Position numbers and translations under genes: made by a program. DNA of 11,279 nucleotides from Pleionea sp052032335 (GTDB taxonomy: Bacteria > Pseudomonadota > Gammaproteobacteria > Enterobacterales > Kangiellaceae): the NCBI GenBank assembly GCA_052032335.1, contig JBPEWV010000120.1, positions 1-11,279 of the forward strand, given 5' to 3'. This document shows, piece by piece, positions 6,015 to 11,279 of the stretch. The notes under the pieces are model-generated. The model was not told the origin of the DNA and ran no database searches. It worked only from the letters and a program-made list of their open reading frames with translations. How positions within the stretch are numbered: position 1 is the stretch's first letter; every line of letters begins with the position of its first letter.

Positions 6015-6962
6015 TCATTCCTTCAACGATGCCTGAATCTGACGGTGGGTGTCTTGAATGTTCCGGTTGTCGCTATCCAGTTCGATGGCTTTTAAAATCC
6101 ATGTCAACGCCTTGTCAGGTTGCCCATTTTTATTAAGTGCAAAAGCGTAATTGTTTAAATAACTCGCATTACCCTTAGCAAATTCGAGCCCTTTCTCGTA
6201 CCAGGCCAATGCCTCTTGATTGTCCTCGTTCAAGTAATAGTTGCCCAATAAAAAATACGGCAGCCAGTAATCTTTCCACTGAAGGATTGCGCTTTTCAAA
6301 GCCTGCACCCCCGCTTTGGCACGGTCAGTTGAGATCAGGTCTTGCGCCGAACGAGAGAATACGAACGGATTCAGATGCTCACTGGTTTTGTCTGGCGGAA
6401 GTATCACCAAAAGCCAATAGTTGCCACGTTTCCAGGTTCGCTCAAAGACCTCAAAGTCGGTCTCATGATTTTTAATGGTTCCAGAGTGCAGGTAAAACTT
6501 TTGTAGTTCGAGATCGTATCCTTTCACTACCGCATAATGCCAGGCCGGAAACCAGTCAATCGACAGGTTTTGGAACACGATCACCGGGATATTATCGTCA
6601 ACCAAGTGAATTAACTGTCTTAAGCTGCTGCGATCTTGATAAGCAAGAAACTCATGAGCTCTGGCAGCAGCAACCATTTCTAACTGAAAGCTGCCTTGCT
6701 TGTCTGGGACAAACAACCAGGGGGCAATGTCGTCAGGACTCTCCTGTCGCCCATAGAAATTGAATATTTCAGCGAGCGTTGTCGGGCCGCAAAAATAGGC
6801 TTTTTGCGCATAAAAAGGTACATTCTCAATTTGATGCCTAAGCTTTACCTGAGGCGGACGTTGCAACAACTCGGCCGTCTGAGGCGGTGTTGCGCAACCG
6901 GTGACCAAAAACAAAAAGCTGGCAATCAAGCCAGCTTCTAGTTGACGCTTAAACGAACACAT
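6015..6962 (-). CDS. PA2778-family lipoprotein: C39-like cysteine peptidase with TPRs
   Basis: This 315-residue protein begins with a lipoprotein signal ending in VTGC (Cys23), so it is probably membrane-anchored. Residues about 40-200 look like a C39-like peptidase domain: a glutamine before the catalytic cysteine in AQKAYFCGPTTLAEIF (Cys58), the histidine in AWHYAVVKGYD (His142), and LHSGT further on. About residues 225-305 hold two or more TPR helices (WLPYFLLGNYYLNEDNQEAL, YLNNYAFALNKNGQPDKAL), likely for partner binding. The usual C39 role is cleavage after a double glycine, but the substrate here is unknown and no ABC exporter is fused. The ATG at 6962 is only 4 nt after the upstream PA2779-type stop. 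An in-frame GTG at 7007 would overlap that gene and gives a poorer signal peptide. Translation is probably coupled. Confidence 0.85.
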   Translation of the reverse strand: MCSFKRQLEAGLIASFLFLVTGCATPPQTAELLQRPPQVKLRHQIENVPFYAQKAYFCGPTTLAEIFNFYGRQESPDDIAPWLFVPDKQGSFQLEMVAAARAHEFLAYQDRSSLRQLIHLVDDNIPVIVFQNLSIDWFPAWHYAVVKGYDLELQKFYLHSGTIKNHETDFEVFERTWKRGNYWLLVILPPDKTSEHLNPFVFSRSAQDLISTDRAKAGVQALKSAILQWKDYWLPYFLLGNYYLNEDNQEALAWYEKGLEFAKGNASYLNNYAFALNKNGQPDKALTWILKAIELDSDNRNIQDTHRQIQASLKE

Positions 6963-6966
6963 TAGA

Positions 6967-7344
6967 TTAACTGATTGGGCGTATAAAGGGGTACACGTCA
7001 GTAACACCTAACACATCAAGCAACGCAATAACGACCAGTACAGTAACAATGGCGCTAACCACCCCCTGCCCAGCTGGCAACTCATCCATTTGACGTTGGA
7101 ATTCGGCCAACTCTGCGTCAGTCATGTTAGCAATTCTTTTCTTTGCATCCGCCGGATTAACCCCCAGTGCGACCAATTGATCTTGCACCTGTTGACTATC
7201 GACCATGTCGAGAATTTGTTGTTTGTTGTACAGCCTTTGTTGCTCAGCGATCACATTGTCAGATGGAATCACATCGGCGTAGGCACTGTTAACTGAGGCC
7301 GCAAAAAAACCAGCGACTAACATGATTAAGAAAATGCGTTTCAT
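6967..7344 (-). CDS. PA2779-family membrane protein
   Basis: This is a 125-residue protein. A signal peptide ends at NSAYA (about residue 24). A soluble stretch follows, containing YNKQQILDMVDSQQVQDQL and LGVNPADAKKRIANMTDAELAEFQRQMDELPAG, which reads as short alpha helices. A C-terminal membrane segment (about 95-115, VVSAIVTVLVVIALLDVLGV) comes near the end. The overall pattern matches the uncharacterised PA2779 family, which occurs beside PA2778-type peptidases. The start ATG has a perfect AGGAGG. It is the first gene of the pair and leads into the peptidase gene with a 4-nt gap. It may be the partner, inhibitor or substrate of the peptidase, but this is inference. A GVG rather than GG precedes the membrane segment, so no canonical C39 double-glycine site is obvious. 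Confidence 0.82.
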   Translation of the reverse strand: MKRIFLIMLVAGFFAASVNSAYADVIPSDNVIAEQQRLYNKQQILDMVDSQQVQDQLVALGVNPADAKKRIANMTDAELAEFQRQMDELPAGQGVVSAIVTVLVVIALLDVLGVTDVYPFIRPIS

Positions 7345-7375
7345 TTAATCCTCCTAGCATTGTTGGATTTATCTA

Positions 7376-7381
7376 ATCATA
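7376..7381 (-). promoter_or_regulatory. Possible -10 for the PA2779/PA2778 pair
   Basis: TATGAT on the minus strand matches the -10 consensus at 5 of 6 positions and lies about 30 nt before the PA2779-type start. The -35 candidate (TTAGCT, 18 nt away) is weak. Confidence 0.3.
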
Positions 7382-7443
7382 GCGTATGCCAGATGAAAAG
7401 CTAAAACCGCTCGATTTTACCTGAACAAACTAAACAGGCAACA

Positions 7444-8334
7444 TTAGTCTGGAAAGTGTTGTTTCAAAAGCTGTGTCATCAATTGTGTCGCCTTGGCTTG
7501 CGTTGCGCCTTTCGGAAAAACAGCAAACAATTCGAGGCTGGGCAAAGAATAGCTGGGGATTAACTCCACCAAGTTGCCCGAGCGAAGCTCCTCTACCGCA
7601 TCGTAATGTGGTAAAACTCCAATCCCTAACCCAGCTTTGACGAATTTGAGTCGAGCTCCAGCATTGTTGGTCACCAAACTACCGCCCATTGTAATCGTTT
7701 CGGAAATATCCCCCGACTTAACCAGCAATTTTTTTGCACCGCGAGCATAAACAATCCATTGGTGTTCGCTCAGGTCTCTTGGTGTTTTCGGCCATCCATT
7801 TTGTTCCAGATATTTTGGTGCCGCACAAATATGCCGTGTCACACTGGCCAGTTTGATCGCAGTCAGCTCACTGTCGGCCAGTGGCCCGGCTCGTAAGGCG
7901 ATATCAACACCTTCTTCAATTAAATTCACCACCTCTTCACTAAACCGGATATCGAGATCAACAGCCGGATAACGTTCCCGAAACAACGTCACCACCGGAA
8001 CCACCCAGCGCATACCCAGATTTACGGGACACGCCAAAACGACTCTTCCTACCGCTTCTTCTCGCAAATTTTGCACGTTAACGTGAGCAGACTCGGCCTC
8101 TGCGGCGATGCGCTGGCAGCTGGCGTAATAGTTTTGTCCAGCAGGCGTCAAACTCAGTCGTCGCGTCGAACGGTTTAACAGTCGAATCCCCAGCCGTTCT
8201 TCAAGCCGTTTGACTTGATAGCTTACAACGGCCCGGCTAACGCCCATCCGTTTGGCAGCGGCGCTAAAACTGCCGCCGTCAACCACGCGGGCGAATATCA
8301 ACATGCCTCGCATTTCATCCAAAATCGGGTCCAA
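7444..8334 (-). CDS. LysR-family transcriptional regulator
   Basis: This 296-residue protein has the usual LysR length and order. The N-terminal winged helix-turn-helix (about 10-68) contains FARVVDGGSFSAAAKRMGVSRAVVSYQVKRLEERLGIRLLNRSTRRLSLTPAG. An effector-binding domain of the periplasmic-binding type occupies about 95-296 (VNLGMRWVVPVV, VDIALRAGPLADSEL, KAGLGIGVLPHY). The inducer cannot be read from the sequence. The TTG at 8334 has GAGG 5 nt upstream; ATGs at 8313 and 8304 would shorten the protein by 7 or 10 residues and remain possible. It is divergent from the DJ-1-like gene, 120 bp away, the classic arrangement for a LysR protein controlling its neighbour and itself. Confidence 0.92.
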   Translation of the reverse strand: MDPILDEMRGMLIFARVVDGGSFSAAAKRMGVSRAVVSYQVKRLEERLGIRLLNRSTRRLSLTPAGQNYYASCQRIAAEAESAHVNVQNLREEAVGRVVLACPVNLGMRWVVPVVTLFRERYPAVDLDIRFSEEVVNLIEEGVDIALRAGPLADSELTAIKLASVTRHICAAPKYLEQNGWPKTPRDLSEHQWIVYARGAKKLLVKSGDISETITMGGSLVTNNAGARLKFVKAGLGIGVLPHYDAVEELRSGNLVELIPSYSLPSLELFAVFPKGATQAKATQLMTQLLKQHFPD

Positions 8335-8343
8335 AATCGCCTC

Positions 8344-8366
8344 ATTGTCAAAAATAAATTAACAAT
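8344..8366. promoter_or_regulatory. Imperfect dyad, candidate LysR-type operator
   Basis: ATTGTCAA and TTAACAAT pair at 7 of 8 positions around a 7-bp A/T-rich centre. It lies between the divergent regulator and DJ-1-like genes, 10 bp upstream of the regulator start and downstream of its likely promoter. A site there would suit autorepression. The sequence is AT-rich, so chance is possible. Confidence 0.35.
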
Positions 8367-8373
8367 AATTCAA

Positions 8374-8403
8374 AATATAACCTCTATCGTTCTGTTTTTC
8401 CAA
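8374..8403 (-). promoter_or_regulatory. Likely promoter of the LysR gene
   Basis: On the minus strand TTGGAA (8403-8398) and TATATT (8379-8374) are separated by 18 nt. They match the -35 consensus at 4 of 6 positions and the -10 consensus at 5 of 6. The start codon lies about 40 nt downstream of the -10. Confidence 0.45.
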
Positions 8404-8454
8404 CGAATAAACTGATGGTGAATGAATGATGATTGATTAGGAGGAGCAAGCGAA

Positions 8455-9129
8455 ATGAACATACTGATGATTTTAACCTCACACGACCAACTGGGCGACA
8501 CAGGCAAAAAGACCGGCTTTTGGCTAGAAGAATTCGCCAGCCCCTACTACACGCTGCTCGATGCAGGCGCTAAAATCACTCTGGCGTCTCCCAAAGGTGG
8601 ACAACCACCACTCGATCCAATGAGCGAAGGCGACGATTTCCAGACCGACGCCACAAAACGCTTCAATCAGGACGAAGAGGCAAAACAACATTTAGCCAAC
8701 ACCAAGCGACTGGACACCCTGCAAGCCGACGATTTTGATGCGGTGTTTTATCCGGGTGGCCATGGACCACTGTGGGATCTGGCGAATGATCAGCACTCAA
8801 TCCAGCTGATCGAGCAATTTGCCAAGAGCGAAAAGCCGATTGCTGCTGTGTGCCACGCGCCAGCCGTGCTGGTCAAAGCTCAGCATCAGGGTAGCAGCAT
8901 CGTCAAAGATAAAAACGTCACCGGCTTCAGCAATAGCGAAGAAGCCGCCGTCGAGTTGACCGACGTTGTGCCCTTTTTGCTCGAAGATAAACTGAAAGAA
9001 TTGGGAGGCAGTTACAGCAAAACCGACGACTGGGCGTCTCATGTGGTCATTGACGGGCTACTGATCACCGGTCAAAACCCCGCATCTTCCGAATCCACCG
9101 CTCAGGCACTGCTCAAACTCTTGAAATAG
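8455..9129 (+). CDS. DJ-1/PfpI superfamily protein, Hsp31-like (type 1 glutamine amidotransferase fold)
   Basis: This is a 224-residue cytosolic protein. It begins with MNILMILTSHDQLGDTGKKTGFWLEEFASPYY, whose GFWLEE glutamates (25-26) are typical of the Hsp31-like branch. The Rossmann-type ITLASPKGGQPPLDP and the segment VFYPGGHGPLWDL (97-109) follow. The nucleophile elbow AAVCHAPAVLV places the reactive Cys133 beside His134. Members of this branch are reported as glyoxalase III-type enzymes, deglycases or chaperones. A role in detoxifying methylglyoxal or other electrophiles is the best guess, without proof here. The ATG follows a strong AGGAGGAG. The divergent LysR gene is the likely regulator. 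The protein has the full length expected and no missing active-site residue. Confidence 0.9.
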   Translation: MNILMILTSHDQLGDTGKKTGFWLEEFASPYYTLLDAGAKITLASPKGGQPPLDPMSEGDDFQTDATKRFNQDEEAKQHLANTKRLDTLQADDFDAVFYPGGHGPLWDLANDQHSIQLIEQFAKSEKPIAAVCHAPAVLVKAQHQGSSIVKDKNVTGFSNSEEAAVELTDVVPFLLEDKLKELGGSYSKTDDWASHVVIDGLLITGQNPASSESTAQALLKLLK

Positions 9130-9150
9130 CCTCGCCTCTACAGCAGGCCC

Positions 9151-9189
9151 ACGCTAAGCGGTGTCCCTCTTCAGGCCACTGCTTAGCGT
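9151..9189 (+). repeat. Long inverted repeat after the DJ-1-like gene
   Basis: ACGCTAAGCGGTG (9151-9163) pairs with CACTGCTTAGCGT (9177-9189) with one G-T mismatch that would pair as a wobble in RNA, across a 13-base loop. It lies 21 bp after the stop of the DJ-1-like gene. No T-run follows directly; a six-T run starts only about 20 bases later. It may be a transcript-end stabiliser or an atypical terminator insulating the GTPase gene. Confidence 0.6.
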
Positions 9190-9229
9190 CTCTTGACCCG
9201 CCTAGCTCGTTTTTTCCGTAACAAACCGA

Positions 9230-9235
9230 TAAAAT
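9230..9235 (+). promoter_or_regulatory. Likely -10 element of the GTPase gene
   Basis: GATAAAAT followed by a C-rich stretch resembles the -10 region seen before purM; TAAAAT matches the consensus at 5 of 6 positions. No clear -35 is visible. Transcription would start near base 9242, about 29 nt before the TTG start chosen for the GTPase. Confidence 0.4.
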
Positions 9236-9270
9236 ACCCCGCTTTTCAATACCGACCGACTGAGATTGAT

Positions 9271-11268
9271 TTGTCACAAGCATTAAAAAACATCGGGATT
9301 GTCGCACACGTTGATGCCGGAAAAACCACACTCACCGAACAACTGCTGTTTGCGGCGGGCGCGACACGAAGCGTTGGCAGTGTCGATGATGGCACCTCCT
9401 CGACCGACTCGCTAACGGTCGAAAAAGAGCGCGGTATATCGGTACGTCTGGCAACCGAAACTTTTTACTGGAAAGGCAGCCAAATTAACCTGATCGACAC
9501 CCCGGGACACCTCGATTTTTGTGCCGAAGTTGAACGTTCTTTACGCGCACTCGACAGTGCCGTTTTAGTGATCAGTGCGGTCGAAGGCGTCCAGGCAAAT
9601 ACCATTAGCGTGTTTCAAGCGCTTCAGTCGCTGAAGGTCCCAACCTTAATCTTCATTAATAAACTCGATCGCATCGGAGCCGATGTTGACGCTGTAATGC
9701 ACGAAATTCATTCAGAACTCAGCGAACATTGTGTTCTTTTGCAACAGCCAGTTAATGCAGCCGAAGCGAATGCCAACATTGATAATCCATGGTCTGAGCG
9801 TAGGATCAAAAACTGCCCCGCGACTCACTCGGCGCTCATCGAATCCACCATCGAAAAGCTGACCGAGTTCAACGACGAATTACTCGAACGAGTCGTCAAT
9901 GGCGAAACACTTGAGTTTGACGAGCTGGATGCAGAACTGCAAAAGCGAGTAAAAACAGCTAACCTCTACCCGGTATTGTGTGGTGTTGCTAAAAATGCGG
10001 TGGGTATTCAAGAATTGCTGGACGCGATACTCACTTACTTACCAGAAGCGCCGCAACATTCAGATTCTCAATTATCCGCCGTCGTGTTTAAAGTAGAGCA
10101 CGATAAAACACTGGGCAAAATGGCCTATGTGCGGGTTTTTCAAGGTGAAATAAAAGCGCGAGACACAGTGTTCAATGCAACACGCAACAACGAGTCTTCG
10201 GATCAAGAAAAGATCAGTCAAATTAAACGCGTAGTCAAAGGCAAATATCACGATCTTGAAACCATTCGCGCCGGAGACATTGGCGTTGTCAGTGGCTTAT
10301 CGAAAGTGAAAGTCGGTGATGTACTGGGTGATGATTCCTGCGTACCCAACGCCTACAGTTTGTCCGCGCCCTTATTAACCGTGCAGGTAAAACCGCAAAA
10401 GCCAGACGACTTTACCGAACTTGCCGCGGCCTTAAAGCAGTTAGCCGACGAAGATCCATTACTGAATTTAGAGTGGTTAACTGAGCAACGCGAACTGCAC
10501 ATTAATATTACAGGCTGGATCCAGATTGAAATTTTAGAGTCGCTGCTCAAAGACCGTTACAACCTCTCAGTTGAGTTTGAGCAGCCCAGTATCATCTACA
10601 AAGAAACACCTAAACAATCATCGGAAGGCTACGAGCGCTACTGGATGCCGAAACCCTGTTGGGCAATCGTAAGATTTAAAATTGAACCAGGCCCACGAGG
10701 GAGCGGAATTGTTTACCAATCCAAGGTCGGTGTTAATGACATAGCTGCCAAGTACCAAAATGAAATTGAAGCAACGGTTCGCAAGGGATTAAAACAAGGC
10801 ATCAAAGGCTGGCAAGTGACCGACATGAAAGTCACCTTAATTGAGGGTTCCGATCACCCAGTGCATAGCCGACCGGGCGACTTTATTATCGCCACACCCA
10901 TGGCGTTAATGAATGGGTTGGTCGAAAGCGATACTGAATTGCTCGAGCCCATTCTCGACTTTCAAATCACCGCCGACAGCGAGTTACTCGGAACGATCAC
11001 CAGCGATATAACCAAAATGCGAGGCCGTTTTGACAGCCCCGAATTTAATGGCAACCGGGTAACGATACGCGGCCAGGTTCCTGCCGCAACTTCAATGGAT
11101 TACCCCATCCAACTGGCGTCGATTAGCAGCGGAAACGCCATACTAACCCTCAAACTCGCAGGCTACGAAACTTGTTCAACCGAACACGGAAAAGTCGTTG
11201 ATTATCGAGGCATCAGTCCGCTCGATCGAGACAAATACATTTTATGGGCCCGTGGAGCGATTCGCTGA
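9271..11268 (+). CDS. Translational GTPase of the Tet(M)/Tet(O) ribosomal-protection type (EF-G-like)
   Basis: This is a 665-residue EF-G superfamily protein; Tet(M) has 639. The G domain shows AHVDAGKTT (12-20), RGIS (54-57, serine where EF-G and Tet(M) have threonine, as in RF3), DTPGH (76-80), NKLD (130-133) and GVAKN (238-242). Domains II-V follow. The sequence tracks Tet(M) better than EF-G: the short GSVDDGTSSTD switch region, DFCAEVERSLRALDSAVLVISAVEGVQAQ-like strand, PKPCWAIVRFKIEPGPRGSG in domain IV, and the loop SDHPVHSRPGDF (about 528-539), which keeps Pro-Val like Tet(M) SPVS. It may eject ribosome-bound compounds or be a housekeeping paralogue; resistance is not shown by sequence. 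TTG at 9271 is preferred since the likely promoter lies just before it and the homologous region starts there. TTG at 9193 would add 26 residues. No mobile element is nearby. Confidence 0.85.
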   Translation: MSQALKNIGIVAHVDAGKTTLTEQLLFAAGATRSVGSVDDGTSSTDSLTVEKERGISVRLATETFYWKGSQINLIDTPGHLDFCAEVERSLRALDSAVLVISAVEGVQANTISVFQALQSLKVPTLIFINKLDRIGADVDAVMHEIHSELSEHCVLLQQPVNAAEANANIDNPWSERRIKNCPATHSALIESTIEKLTEFNDELLERVVNGETLEFDELDAELQKRVKTANLYPVLCGVAKNAVGIQELLDAILTYLPEAPQHSDSQLSAVVFKVEHDKTLGKMAYVRVFQGEIKARDTVFNATRNNESSDQEKISQIKRVVKGKYHDLETIRAGDIGVVSGLSKVKVGDVLGDDSCVPNAYSLSAPLLTVQVKPQKPDDFTELAAALKQLADEDPLLNLEWLTEQRELHINITGWIQIEILESLLKDRYNLSVEFEQPSIIYKETPKQSSEGYERYWMPKPCWAIVRFKIEPGPRGSGIVYQSKVGVNDIAAKYQNEIEATVRKGLKQGIKGWQVTDMKVTLIEGSDHPVHSRPGDFIIATPMALMNGLVESDTELLEPILDFQITADSELLGTITSDITKMRGRFDSPEFNGNRVTIRGQVPAATSMDYPIQLASISSGNAILTLKLAGYETCSTEHGKVVDYRGISPLDRDKYILWARGAIR

Positions 11269-11279
11269 GTTAAAAACTT

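Noticed and set aside
7345..7443. Terminator after the LysR gene
   Set aside because: Only short stems are present (CCTG with CAGG; AAAATCG with CGGTTTT around two bases), none with a proper loop and T-tract.
9193..9270. TTG at 9193 as the GTPase start
   Set aside because: The extra 26 residues are Arg/Lys/Phe/Pro-rich, unlike any family N terminus, and the stretch contains the probable -10 element.

Overview
The window looks like a chromosomal stretch of a gammaproteobacterium. PurM and PurN resemble the E. coli proteins closely, the purM-purN-DUF3108 order is one I remember from Pseudomonas, and the PA2778/PA2779-type pair is named after Pseudomonas aeruginosa genes. Base composition is moderate (roughly half G+C, with AT-rich intergenic stretches). 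I see no insertion sequence, integrase, phage gene, CRISPR array, tRNA or rRNA.

Layout from left to right: (1) A 299-base gene-free flank carrying three tandem 17-bp repeats. (2) A leftward gene for an exported PstS-like phosphate-binding protein fused to an OmpA-like C-terminal domain, preceded by a convincing Pho box and -10 element. (3) A divergent rightward operon purM-purN-DUF3108, two steps of purine synthesis plus an exported protein of unknown function. (4) A leftward two-gene operon, DCC thiol-disulfide oxidoreductase then DoxX-like membrane protein, joined by an ATGA overlap and meeting the DUF3108 gene tail to tail. (5) A 368-base gene-free region with a perfect 19-bp palindrome, followed by a rightward gene for a tiny acidic lipoprotein built of 11-residue repeats and a strong intrinsic terminator. 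(6) A leftward pair encoding a PA2779-family membrane protein and a PA2778-family lipoprotein with a C39-like cysteine peptidase domain and TPRs. (7) A leftward LysR regulator, divergent from a DJ-1/PfpI-Hsp31-like gene. (8) A rightward gene for a translational GTPase with the Tet(M)/Tet(O) ribosomal-protection architecture, which nearly fills the rest of the window.

Functional links: the Pho box ties the PstS-like gene to phosphate starvation. PurM and PurN act at nearby steps of IMP synthesis. The LysR regulator probably controls the DJ-1-like gene and itself. The peptidase and its membrane partner are probably made together in the envelope. The Tet(M)-like GTPase stands alone after a hairpin, with its own likely promoter.

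Several genes appear to use non-ATG starts (purM GTG; DCC, LysR and the GTPase TTG). The strongest leads for follow-up are the Tet(M)-like GTPase in an ordinary chromosomal setting, the Pho-regulated PstS-OmpA fusion, the 19-bp palindrome before the DCC/DoxX operon, and the PA2778/PA2779 peptidase pair. I found no clear case for a wholly new multi-gene system.
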